Of a DNA stretch of 64,000 nucleotides, positions 32,801-44,369 are shown piece after piece. The stretch lies in NCBI GenBank assembly GCA_008933995.1, contig WARS01000010.1:9403001-9467000 (forward strand), given 5' to 3'. The translations under genes and the position numbers were made by a program. The stretch's first letter is position 1; each line of letters starts with the position of its first letter. The notes below the pieces were generated by a model. The model searched no databases and was not told the DNA's origin. It worked only from the letters and a program-made list of their open reading frames with translations. The DNA comes from Datnioides undecimradiatus. Lineage: Eukaryota; Chordata; Actinopteri; Lobotiformes; Datnioididae.

Positions 32801-35800
32801 ACATTTGGCATTCACACAGTCACAGTCACTACTATTTCTAATTGCCAAATAAAACCCAGGCAAACATTGCACAGACAACAGCATTTTGCTACATGCTGAC
32901 CTTAATTCTCTTATCAGCCCTGGGAACATGCTATTACAACCAAAGTTCATTTCCAGCCTTGGCACCTGGTGTGATTTACAGCTCAGTAACCTTGCAGCAT
33001 CAGATTAAGCAGGTACGTCAAATCTTTTCTTTGTCTGTGATAAACAGTACCGAAAGCAGATCAAAGTTAAGCATCTTTCCTGGATTTTACCTCGAAATAT
33101 GAGTTCAGTTTTACACTGAGTGAAACCTAGTGCCAAGACATTATTCACACTTTTCTCCAAAAGTCATATATTTAGTTCATATTTTACATGTTTAGGATTT
33201 CCACAAGTGTGTTTGGCCACTTGGGGCTAGCAGTTGCCAGTTGTATTGGCGAGAAGAGTTTATTAGTGTCATTTCGAGTGGTGATTTTCTGACCTGCTGG
33301 TTTTAACTTCAATTTTCACTTTGTTTGTCACCACACACTCTTGAGAAAAAAACATCTGGCTCTCTAGCTGCTTAAAACTTAACTGTGTCCGACAGCTAAT
33401 TGTCAGCTTCTGTGGTCTACATATGCTGGTCTACCTTTTATCAGAGCTGGTACATGCTGTCACTGCTACAGAGGTTAAAAAGCTTCAGACAGCTAAAAGT
33501 AAATTAGAGTTTTTTTCATTAGGGACAGTCCCTTTCACATTCAATGTAGCTTTAATGGGGCCATTTCTTTCTTTTGAAGGTAAATTAAACATCGGGTGTT
33601 TTAATTTTGATGGTGTATTAACATGACCCACTGTACAGGGGCAGTCCACAGTGTAAAGCACGGTGGGAAAACTGGTTCCCCTGATAAGCTTACAAGGCCA
33701 TTACAATTGTGACAAAAAGGTAAGTTGGCACTGAATTAAAACCCTGAGTCTGCACAGTATGACGTGACCAGTGTTTCTTTGTGATTGTGGATGTGTTAAA
33801 CTTTGACTTGAAGTTTTAGTGCACGTAAAGCTCTCCATAAAACTCTGAGATAAACTGTTACACCTCCTGCACGCCTTTACAACACTGTAATCTGTCTACT
33901 ATAAAAACAAGGAAGTAGCATTTTACTCCAGCTTTGTAAGCTTTGTGAATACCTGATGACGTTGTCGGACAGTCCCACATTGATAATCTCTTACTATTTT
34001 AAGCACCTGTGCTGTTTTTAGCTCCCTCCTGGCTGTGGTATAAAAATGGATCTGAAGCGCTGATTGCATCAGAGTTCAGGTGAGATCAGGAGTGAATGTT
34101 CTCTGCAGCTTTGCACATTGTATTTCTTATTCTTTGTGATGACACAGCCTATGGCAAGAGTAAGAAATATGACCCATATTGCCCGCATGTTAGTGGAAAC
34201 ACTGAAAATATCATTAAATGCTTAAATGTATGGGTTGATTTTCTGGAATTTAGTTTGTGATTTTTCAAAAGAAGTTTCCTTTTAATGGCCTTTATTTGGA
34301 CAATTACACAGAGAATACAGAGTTACATGAAAACAGCTGCATGAGCAGTTATCTCAGGGTCACAGCATCAGGCTTGTACATTTACTTGAATCATGAGTAT
34401 GAAACGTACATTTTCCATTACAAGCTACAGTCAGCAGCAGCTTAGTTAAGCACTGACTCTTTGGTCTGGTGTAGGAACTTACTGTCTTGTCTTTACCAGC
34501 AGATCATACTAGCAGATACTTTAACAAGTGCCTGCACTGAGCCAGAACAAAGGCAGGTACACCATAATGTCTTTCTGTATATTGACTGTTTCTCACTAAA
34601 CTGCATTGTGGATACATTTGAGGCCTAATAAACATACTGAATATTCCCTCCTCATAAACATTTAAACAGCAAGTTTGGAAGAACCTTAAACTTACATTAC
34701 ATTTACATCCATGTTGGCATGCTTTCTTCTTTTTCTTGGTTTTGTACGCTCATCCACAAAGCACTGACAGATAATGATTTTTGAAGGAAATATTGTAATG
34801 TATTTTAATCAAAGCAGCTGTACTATTTGCATAACTTAAATGTGATTTGTTTAAATCAAAGAAATTTTATGTATGTAGGAAGTTTCTCATAACAAGAACA
34901 CCTTAACAAGGTATGTGAGAAAGCAGCTGTTTCTTCTTTGCAACACTCATAATATACCAATTTTGCATTTCACTGTTGACCAATGTAGAACAAGGGGGCT
35001 GTGAGGTTTGCGAGTTGTTTCCAGTACGTCTTCAGTGTAGCACTGGGAATTAAAGGGCAACTCCACAGGAGCACTCATGCGTACAGCAAAAAAGTTGCAT
35101 AACATCTTTTGTAGCTCCAAAGGTGTCTGAGTGAAATCTGATGCATCGCCCCAAGTGATGTCCCTTGAGTCACTTTCAAAGTCAGTTGGCTTGGAACACT
35201 AAAAGTACGAAAATGGAAAACAATCTGGGGGTGTGGAGTTCAGTGAGTTTACCAGCACTCTTGTGCCCATTGCTTGAGGCTAACGGTTACAGTAGTTGAT
35301 AAAAGCACAACACACCCAAGTCTGCTATTGAAAGTGGTCATGTTACATTGTGGATAATGGAAGAAGAATACATAGAATAAAGACATTTTTCAAAGTGCAT
35401 TGTTCTAGACATGCAATGCTGAACAGGTGGACAGGGAAAAATTAATGATTCTTTTCCAATAATGACTTCCTGATTGACCCATGAACTACACTGTAAGCAT
35501 AGACTGCACAACAAACGTGCACGAGCGATAATGCTGATATCAGTCAGATCAAGTTCAGATGGAAGGCAGAGATATTTTTAAGGTGCCATAGAGAATGTGA
35601 CATGGTGTTATGGCTTTATGATACAAACAGCTACTGTATTTCAACCAAACCCTGTCAGTAAAGCCACTAAGCAGTAATACATTTGGTATTTCACATCACG
35701 CTGGTTTTGTCATCAGTGCTTGTACAGTAGTGCAATATGGCCACCCTGTAATGACATGGTTATTATAACCAGCTGAACCTCATGGCAGGTACTTTAATTA

Positions 35801-37150
35801 TTATTGTGTAAGAACAAGTACAAAACTGGTTTATATTAACTAAGTGACTGGAATGTGACATCAGTGCACCGGGACAGGATAAATCCAACTGTGTAGCAGG
35901 CTTCTGTTTGACTCAGTGTGGCCGTCTGTGGCCGTATTCACAGGCTGATGATTGGCTGCGAGATTTGATTGGCTGTATGAAAACATGGCCTCGATCTACA
36001 CGGAACAGGAGAGATTTACAGAGCGGATATGTGTCCTGTGCCAAACAAAATATTTAATTTCAGCTGCACTTCAAGCCATCTAATTTGGCTTGTAGGTCTA
36101 GCTTTTTAAGACTGAAAATGAAATTTTGATAAGCTGTTCACCAGAATATTTCAGGGTTCTGGCCATCAACTGTTTTGATTGGTCATAAAAAATGAAAAGT
36201 AGTTGTTAACTTTCTCGATAAAGAAACCACACCGCTGGTCAAAGTGGTCTACCACTAATAATCACAGCCACCCTGGCTATCTGTCACTTTTTACTGCCGC
36301 GAAAAATCAGCAAGTAGATCTTTGCTTAAAAAAATGCATTTGTCAGTGACTAATGACCCTTCACTTCACACACATTCCTAAAGTAGCAAGGCTGAGTGGC
36401 ACACAACACAGCAGCAAACAAAATAAATAAACCACTGCTGAGGGAAGTGGGGGACTTTCTAGTTTTCTGGATTTTTGTTCAGGTATTGCTATCTGAGCTA
36501 TGCACACGGGAAGATAAACTCCCTCACTTCTAAAATAATCTTATCACTTTTCACTTCTTTCACACGAGGAAAGGTAATCATTTAACTCCTGTGTGCCGTG
36601 TTTTGCTTTGTTTTTTCCAAATTGTGCTACTATAACTCACATTATAGTCACTGAGTTTATCTGAAACACCGGATCCTGAGATTTCATTGCATCTATTTTG
36701 GGAATTATATGCCTGTCTGGAAGAAGATACAAACAGAGACTCAACTCACTCCCCAAGTCACACACACACACACACACTCAGACACAATGATGAAACTCCA
36801 TGGGTATGCCGGTTAATGAATAACCTGGAAGTAAAGTGTAAAGTAAATCTCTGCATGGGAAGGGGAACTTTATGCTTGTGGACACGTTCAAAAGTGAAGT
36901 TTGGCAGTAAGCTGTCACACTAACACAGATTTATGTCTCACATCCACACAAAGGTATTCAGTCCTTAGCAAACGTGGAGTAGAATTTTTTTAAAGATATT
37001 AACCAAATGATTATTTGCCTCCAAATCCAGCAGATACTGAGCCTTTAACTTTACACATTTCTAATCTGAACCTGGAAGTTATATTTCACTCCATTTCCTG
37101 GCTCACTTCCACTGTTTTAATAGTCACACATGGCATTACACAATCCCGCC
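29843..37150. other. Long gene-free interval
   Basis: No exon series or protein family is recognisable in over 7 kb on either strand. It holds degraded copies of the 'ttagcttagcttagcataa' repeat (about 30,030-30,270), repeat-like sequence at about 32,250-32,530, and a TATA-plus-donor pattern at 34,039-34,081 noted under findings. The rest is AT-rich single-copy-looking sequence. Confidence 0.5.
30000..30270 (+). repeat. Degraded copy of the 'aaaggaacagttcaacattt' repeat family
   Basis: Contains 'gagagtgagtcaaaaagatg', 'cttagcttagcttagaatg', 'agcttagcttagcataatgg' and 'ctggccctgtccaaac', core phrases of the family seen at 3730-4130. Confidence 0.5.
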
Positions 37151-37156
37151 CAGCAC

Positions 37157-37190
37157 GGGAAAATCCCAGAGATGCACTACATAAGCAGAG
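37157..37190 (+). promoter_or_regulatory. Chemokine core promoter: kappaB-like site and TATA-like box
   Basis: 'gggaaaatccc' at 37,157-37,167 contains GGAAAATCCC, the reverse complement of GGGATTTTCC, the NF-kappaB site type known from mammalian IL6. About 11 bp further on is a TATA-like 'acataag' (about 37,179-37,185). The chemokine ATG lies 120 bp downstream. This fits a compact, inflammation-inducible promoter; function is inferred. Confidence 0.5.
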
Positions 37191-37304
37191 ACTGCAACCT
37201 CTGCCACACTCTCACTGAATGCCTTCAGGCTCTTTACACAACTTAAACTACTCCAGCCTCACGGTGATTCAGACCGGCAGAACAAGCTCACCAACTGCAG
37301 AACC

Positions 37305-38660
37305 ATGGCAAGCGGCAAAATGAGACTAACAGCAGTGCTGTGCTCACTCATCATCCTCACCTCCTTTATCGACAGCACACAATCAGGTCAGTCCTACTAA
37401 AATAGTAAAGTATATCTGTCATTCCTATCAAATGGAGATGGATTATGAGAAGGACAAGGAAGGGGGAAGTTTTAATTTTCTCTTTAGCTTTATATTATTG
37501 TATAACATGAATTTTAGCTGTAAAAAAAGGCTCATAGATAGAATCAGTAAGATAGCTGCACATAGTAATGTGGTTGAAAAGCAGCAAAATTAAAATGTTA
37601 CTTTTGTTGAGTGTGAAATGTGAAATGAAAAGGTTCGCCCATACTGTCTTTGCAGCGAGCTGCTGCCTGAGGTACGTCAGGCGTCCACTGAAATGCAGAC
37701 GATTGCTGGGTTACACCATCCAGACCATCAACACTTCCTGCGACATCAACGCCATCATGTGAGTTTCACATTATGATCTCGTGAAGGAAATATTTTAAAT
37801 TCACACCAGCGGCAGCGCAGAGAGCAGGAAAAGAGCAGTTGGAAAACAATCAGATGACAAAAAACTTACTGTCAGCTATCTGGACCTTATCATAACAGTT
37901 ATCAACAGAAATGATAATAGAATTATACTTTACAGTCAATGTAAGCAAGTGGTCCAGTACATAAAATAAGAGTAAGGGCTGCAATGTTGCATATTTTAAG
38001 TGCCCATAGGTGCTACTTCACTTTCTTTCAGTATACTATAAGTGTAGTAAATAGTCTAAAGTGTCACTGCACAGAGGCAGCTACAGTGACGAGTGTGTTT
38101 AAGATGCAGCCTTGTGTTCTTTAAAGTGAAACACAAATGACTTGAGCATAAATGTGTTTGTGTGTCTGAACTGCACAACACTCCTTTGCTCGTGTTATCC
38201 AGGCAGTTAAAGTGTGACCCAAAATCAGTCATGAAGAGCTGCAGTGTGTACAGAGTCTCTCTGCGTGGGGTGAAACCATTGTAAATATGTATCTAAGACA
38301 GTCTGGGGTTGATACATAAGCTGAAACAAGGGAGACAAACCACAGGCAGGGAAACTGCCTCTCGAGTGCATCCATGTGTGATCATCTCATTACTGTTTCC
38401 TTGTTGACACAGCTTCCACATTCCAGGGAGGTTTGTGTGTGCTGACCCTTCAGCCAGTTGGACCCAGAGAGCGAAGGAGTGTTTGGAGTGAGTATTACCT
38501 TTTGGTTTGTCTCTACATCATAATAATTTGATACTCTGACTAGATACTGAACTGAGTGTTGTGTTTCTGTTTTCTGTGTTTCTGTTTCCTTTGAAGTAAA
38601 AGGAGGACGGATGCTCAGATCAGCAAAGAAAAATCCCAAAGCATCACCACATCAGCATAA
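37305..38660 (+). CDS. CC chemokine, CCL20-like, six cysteines, four exons
   Basis: A secreted chemotactic cytokine acting on leukocytes through a G-protein-coupled receptor. Exons: 37,305-37,386, 37,656-37,758, 38,413-38,487, 38,597-38,660 (324 nt, 107 aa), all GT-AG with matching phases. Exon 1 encodes a signal peptide (MRLTAVLCSLIILTSFIDS). The mature part starts around ASCCLRYVRRPLKC, carries the CC pair, and reads TSCDINAIIFHIPGRFVCADP across the exon 2/3 junction, very like CCL20. Besides the usual four cysteines there is one after the N-loop (PLKC) and one in the C-terminal helix (AKEC), which could form a third disulfide, as in CCL28. The basic tail (DKRRT) fits glycosaminoglycan binding. 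CCL20-like is the best guess; CCL27/28-like is the alternative. It is tail to tail with the TLR gene. Confidence 0.85.
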
Positions 38661-39130
38661 ACTCTATACGACAGCTCATTTCTCCAGCACGTGACTTCTT
38701 TAATGCATTCCTGCACCTAAGGCCACAATTTGACAGTGAAAAATGAATTGATGTAGTAAAGCTTCACCTACTACACTTGCTTTTTTTTTTTTTTTTTTCA
38801 AATTACTGTAACAGGAACCATTGTCTATTTTTTGTAACTTTTTTTCTTGTATTTGTTCTGTTTTATGGACAGGAAAGTGTAGTATTTTTAATACATTAAA
38901 AAAAACAAGCTATATTGCTGTGCATCAACAACAACAACAACAAAAAGAAATAGAAAACATCGTTTTTGATAAAGTATTGCAAGTTTTTTGCAAATTGGTT
39001 GATGTTTACCAGTTTTGGAGAGTATGAAACACTGGGTTCTCAAAAAAGTAGAAAGGTTTTATGGCCACTGACATTGTTAAATAATTTATTAAAACAGATG
39101 TTTGATTATACATGACTCTGTCAGTATTCA
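38661..39130 (+). other. Chemokine 3' untranslated region (approximate)
   Basis: A/T-rich sequence after the stop with a T18-type run at about 38,779-38,798 and (CAA)n at about 38,927-38,943. Weak ATTAAA-type poly(A) signals occur at about 38,893 and 39,088. The true end is uncertain. Confidence 0.35.
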
Positions 39131-39896
39131 ATTCTCTTTATGCACTATGTCCGCACAGGCCATTTCATAACCGTCAGTACAGCTCTTTCATTTTGACTAG
39201 AGCCTGACTGATATGGGTCAGACACTGATTGCTGACATCAGTGATCAGCTAATTTACTAAATATTTGAGTTGGAATGAAAGTAGGCTTTTTCTATGTAAC
39301 TTGTGTAGCAATTTTGCACCAATATGACTAAATAGAAATATTCAAAAGGTTAATTTCTTGAATACATAACTTTATTAAAGAATATGTCATTTTTATATAT
39401 CTTTATAGTGATGCCAACATTTCACTACATTCATGTTCTCTGCAAAATCAATTTACATGCCAGGAACTTTTGGGCTGATATTGTTAAGGTACTTATTAGT
39501 CTGTGATGCACATACAGTATGTATATTCATCTGGCTCTACTAATGACCTTTGAAATATACTTGAAATTAAAACTAGAACATTAAATCTTATCTGCACAGA
39601 TCAAATAATATACAAAGAATAAAAAACATCATACATATTATCTTGCAATCTCAACGCTCAAAATGTAAACAATGCCAGGGATATTGATTAGATTAAGATA
39701 TATTAATAAATTAAGGTTTTATTTTCAAAAACAGCCTGAAAGAAAAAAATGACGTGTGACGTCAGTCCGAAGTTAAATTCATGGGCTGAGAAGGATTTTC
39801 AGTTAGACTAGTGAAACATCTTCACAGGGACAAACAAGAGAATGCTTTAAACCCTGGCTGAAGAACTCACGCAGAGATGATTCTATGTCATTTCCA
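39131..39896 (-). other. TLR 3' untranslated region and convergent intergenic spacer
   Basis: The stop codons of the two convergent genes are about 1.24 kb apart. On the minus strand an AATAAA signal (TTTATT on plus, at about 39,371) gives a plausible end about 525 bp after the TLR stop. No other feature is seen. Confidence 0.4.
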
Positions 39897-42800
39897 TCAC
39901 GGTCTGTCCACCAAGGTGGTACAGAACCTGTCCTTAGGGGATTCATCGCGCCTGGTCGTCAGGGCCTGGTGGAGTTTTTTCCAGAACACCTCAGTGTTGC
40001 CCCCGGCTTGTGGCCAGCTCAAGTAGGTCTGCTTCTTCAGCAGCTTCCTCATGCGGTAATAAGGAGACAGCTGATGGATGGGAATGTCCTCCAGAAACAC
40101 CAGGATCAGCATGTCCTTCATCTCATCGAACAGACGGAAGCTAGACAAAGGAGAAAGAAATATAAGGACACCATATTTTTTTCAAATGTTTTGCTTAGAA
40201 GATGTCTGACCAAAAAAAAAGACCATCACAGGTCCCTACATTACAATCTGAGATATATGAAAACAGATTTACATGTAAAATAGAGAAAAGCAGCAAATCC
40301 TCACTTTTCATAAGCTGGAACCATTTTTGCTTAATAAAAAATGGCGGGAAGAACCAATTAACCCACTAAGTTTTCTGAAAATGTTGACAAAAAATACAAA
40401 TAGAAAACAAGTAGCAAATGTAACAGGTCACGTTCATTCAGGCTCAGCATCTGGTAAAGTTAGAATGTGTTTCAATTCACTTACCTATTTGAAATTTGCT
40501 TGCAAATTTAGAGCTCTTGGTGATTTTTTTGCAACAAAGATAGATATAACTGTAAAAACCCAGCTAATGCACAGTTACTGTTACGTAAGTCACACACACA
40601 TGTTTCATGCAGAGTTATAGTTATGTGGACATGTGTCTCAGCTCAGAGGTTTTAACACATTACCTGGCCACCTGGATCTCTCTGGAGCACCACTCACTCT
40701 CGAGGTATTTGTGACTGATAACACAGATGGTCTTTCTGCTGCCATAGATAGCATCTGTGATGTTGTCTATGATGAATTTACCTGAGGAAGAGCAGAGTAA
40801 AAGGAAAGAGTAAGTAAATGAAACCTTATCCTGTATTTTCCTCAGTAGTAACTTTAATAGTGCAGTGCAAAATGTAGACTATGGTGACATCTTCTGGAGT
40901 AGAGATAAAGTACAAATTGAGAACTAAGAAATCCTTTATTAGTTCCACAAGGGGAAATTTGCAGTGCTAACAGCAGCAAGTTAGGAGAGGCAACAACAAA
41001 TAGATATGGAAGAACAGAGGTAAACAAACAATTTGGACAATAGGATGAATGGACAAATCAACTCTTATAGCCAATGCACATATTAAAGTGCAAGTGGCAA
41101 GCACCTCACTACTGCAGATTACAGCTTTGCACGTAAACATTATAGTAAAAATTGCTTTCCTTTTTTAAATCCACTATGCACTGCTGGTAGAGTAAATAGG
41201 TATTAGCTTTAGGTGAAGAAGGCTACCGTATGAGTGTTTTTTTCTTTCTTAATCTTTTCTATTTCTCTATTAATTGAACATATAGTTTGATAGATGCATG
41301 AAGAGCCCTTGGCTTGATGTTAACCATGTGAAATTAAAGTGACTAGATGCCTCAGATGTTTCCACCTGTTCTTGTGTTTGATCCAGATGGAGGACACCCA
41401 GAGTTCAAGTCAGGTAGCAGATATTACACTGAATGTTCACCATCTTAGTCTAGTGTGTTGCAACAAGCTAAACGTTTTGCAAATTATCCCTAAACAAGGC
41501 CCAGTTGAGGTTGATATGAATGATATTAGTTTTGTCAGTATAAGGTTAAAAACCACGATATTAAGTTTTCAATCTATCTCTGCAATCTATCTTTATTTCA
41601 ACCTTGGACAACTAACCAACAGACAGACTGAAATTGCTACCCCGAAGCCAATCCAATCCATTTAGAATGGCTAAACGGTCTAAAAATTTCAGTGTACTCT
41701 ATTTTGAGTTCGAACTTGCCCATTAAAGGTTAGTTGGAGTAGAGGTAGTATTAATTTAATGACAGATGTAAAGACCAGTCTTACCTGGCTCAAAGTCTCG
41801 ATGGTGCAGACACAGTTTCCAGCCTTGCTCTCCTTCCAGTTTTGGCAGCAGCTCTCTCATGACCCATGGCTCGTCATGGTAGTTGTAGGAGATGAAGGCA
41901 TCATACTGATTAGGAGCTTGCTTGTTTTTATGCTTTGAGTCAAATAGATATGCCAAGAAGAAGTAGTAGGCATAAGCCAGGTGCCACCTCAGGAAATGGT
42001 AGGTGAAGGACATCACCATAAACAGGAGGATTATACATGTGGTGGTGACAAAGCAGATGAAATCAATGTTCACTGTGCAGGACTGGACATCAAGGTCCAA
42101 CAATCTCATGCCTTTTAGGTCTGGGGGATAGTTGCATTCAAAGTTATAGGCATCAAAAACTTGTGTGTGGTTGTTGTTTTCTGCCCACTGGAGGAACCAG
42201 CTGTTGTCACAGTCACAGGTGAAACTATTGCCTTTAAGATCCACATAAACGAGAGCTGGAAGGGACTTCATTACTTCCTCACTGATAACTGAATACTCAT
42301 TCTTTCTTGATTGCAGGAACTCCACCTTAGTAAGGCCAGCATCTATAAGGAAGTCAAGAGACCGAAGACTTGTTCTAGATATGTAGAGGCTTTTAAGGCC
42401 TCGAATCGGAAAGAACAAATCTGGAGAGAGATCCACAAGGTCATTTGAGCTAATGTCAAGTTCTTCTAGTCGAGGGGTGTAGTTAAACATGCCTTTCGGC
42501 AAGGATAAAAGTTGAATGTTCCTGATATTTAACTTCAAAAGCTTTGTTAAACCTTGCAAGAAGTTGCTAGGTAGGTGAGACTTCCCCCTGTGGTGTTGTG
42601 AAGGAATCTCCAAAATCTCCAGACGGGACAGCTTGGAAAATGGTGGATCAGACAAAGGTGAGTTGCTGTTGAACTGAATATGATTGTTCCTCAAATCCAA
42701 TCTTGTCAGTTTTGTCAGATCCTTTAAACAACCATTTGTTATGTCTTTTTTCCCTATTTTATTTGATTGCAGTTTAATATCGGTGAGACTTATCAATCCA

Positions 42801-44305
42801 CTAAAACATCCATTTTCAAGTTTCTGTATTTGATTGTCATGTAATGACAAGAGCTGGAGTGATCGTAAGCCCTTAAATTCCGTATATTTAATGGTAGTGA
42901 GTTTATTTTCATCCAGTTGCAGTTGTCTAAGATTTGGCAAATATTTTTTGAATGCCCCACCCAAATTGGAGATGTGATTGTTCTGTAGCTTTAGAACTTT
43001 CAGTTGTATCAAGCCCTTAAAAACACATGCATTTAGAGCTGAGATAGAATTCAGATAAAGGCTGAGGTCTTTGAGCTGTGCCAGATTGGCAAATTCATGA
43101 CATCCAAGTATGCTGATGTTATTAGAGCTCAGATTAAGCTCCTCAAGAGACACTAGATTCCTTATGGCGGCTGGAACAGATGAAAGTCTGTTCCGACTCA
43201 AATCCAAGATCCTTAAACCTTGAACAGCTCTGAAGGCTTCATCTTGAATATTTAGCATTTTATTCTCTGCTATATCTAACTCTGTTATGTTACTACATGA
43301 TTGAAACAAATCTGAACGGAGAAATTTCAGTTTGTTATCTCGTAGCTGGAGTTTGGACAATGTTGGGATGGTACAAGTAATGTTAGTCAGTGCTGCAAGG
43401 TCCTGTGTCATTGCATTCATCCTTAGAGATGTCAGAGAGGAGTTGACATTCTCTAGTAATTTTTTCATGTCATGAAACTTCATTTTAAGTCCACTAATAT
43501 CAAGAGTAGACACTTGACTAAGAAACGTATTGTTAAATACCTCCCATGTCATCTCTTGCGTTCCATTGCCAATACTGAGCAAGGTGAGATTTGGAAAAAC
43601 ATTTGCAGTGATTGCAAAGACTGCAATGGGATTTTGAGACACATCAAGGGAATTAAGCTGTAAGGAGCTGTTTGTCAGTTCCCACGACCGAAAGGTACCT
43701 AAGTTGTTGTTTTGGATTGACAGGTATCGTAAATTTGGCAGGTGCTGCAATAGAGAATTAACTTTTGTTAAATGGTCCAGTTTGTTGTAAGACATGTCCA
43801 AAAATGTCAAGCTTGTCAAGGACTTAAACGCTGAGGGGGCCACCACTTTAATGCCATTCCGATGAATTCTTAACTCTGTGAGATTGCTCAAGCCATCAAA
43901 AAGATCTTCACCAAGTTTAACAAGTTTATTTGAATTCAGATTTAACTTGTTGAGGGAAATAAGATCTGCAAAGGCACCCGAGGCTATCTCTAAAATGTCA
44001 TTGCCTTTTAGATCCAACTCTGTCAATAGTACTAGATTTTTGAAATCTGATTGTTGTATTCTAGAAATTTTGTTTAAAGACAAGTCAAGTCCTTGCACTG
44101 TTGGTGGAATGTCCCGAGGAACAGCTTTAAGGTTGCCCTTGTTGCATAAAGCTTTGTTGTGACTAATATGGCAAGTTCTCAGTGAAAATGCTGGAACAGG
44201 AACGACAAAGTTGCTAATATTTAGTATGAAGAACATAATACTTAGTTTGAAAAATTGTGATTGTCCTTTTGGCACTGTTTTTTCCTCTTTCACCCCAGGA
44301 CCCAT
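39897..44305 (-). CDS. Toll-like receptor, TLR22/TLR23/TLR13-like group, complete
   Basis: A type I membrane pattern receptor of innate immunity; fish TLR22 relatives sense long double-stranded RNA and signal via TIR adaptors. Coding exons (minus): 44,305-41,785, 40,781-40,664 and 40,140-39,897; they join in frame (2,883 nt, 960 aa, the usual TLR22 length). ATG at 44,303-44,305 is the first in frame. Features: signal sequence (about residues 25-42), a long leucine-rich-repeat ectodomain with many Asn-X-Ser/Thr sites, an LRR C-terminal cap (FTCDCDNSWFLQW), a membrane span (about 747-769), and a TIR domain with box 1 YDAFISY (801), box 2 LCLHHRDFEPG including the BB-loop Pro, and box 3 EVFWKKL. 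The TIR domain is cut by both introns. A 5' non-coding exon is likely, because an AG acceptor with a T-rich tract lies just upstream (about 44,330). TLR22 versus TLR23 needs a tree. Confidence 0.9.
40782..41784 (-). other. TLR intron between exons 1 and 2, with repeat fragments
   Basis: A 1.0-kb intron inside the TIR domain. Plus-strand phrases 'tgttcaccatcttagtctag' and 'ggcccagttgaggttgatat' at about 41,430-41,520 mark a fragment of the 'GCTAGCATG' repeat family, and 'aaatcctttattagttccac' at about 40,930 resembles a retroelement end. A 108-codon plus-strand frame here is not a gene. Confidence 0.5.
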
Positions 44306-44338
44306 TTTCAAATCTTCATACAGTCAACAAGCTGAATA

Positions 44339-44366
44339 AAACAAACAAACAAACAAACAAAAACAA
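44339..44366 (+). repeat. (AAAC)n simple repeat
   Basis: Seven or so AAAC units just upstream of the TLR start; on the minus strand it provides a T-rich tract before the probable splice acceptor. Confidence 0.8.
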
Positions 44367-44369
44367 AGA

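Noticed and set aside
28000..37000. Hidden pdha1 or other gene between map3k15 and the chemokine
   Set aside because: No run of exons with conserved motifs is seen on either strand, only short random frames and repeats.
41339..41665. 108-codon plus-strand frame in the TLR intron
   Set aside because: It crosses a known interspersed-repeat fragment and matches no family.
44306..44311. Extending the TLR start upstream by two codons
   Set aside because: The upstream in-frame codon is TTG, not an accepted start for such a gene; the ATG at 44,303-44,305 is the first.
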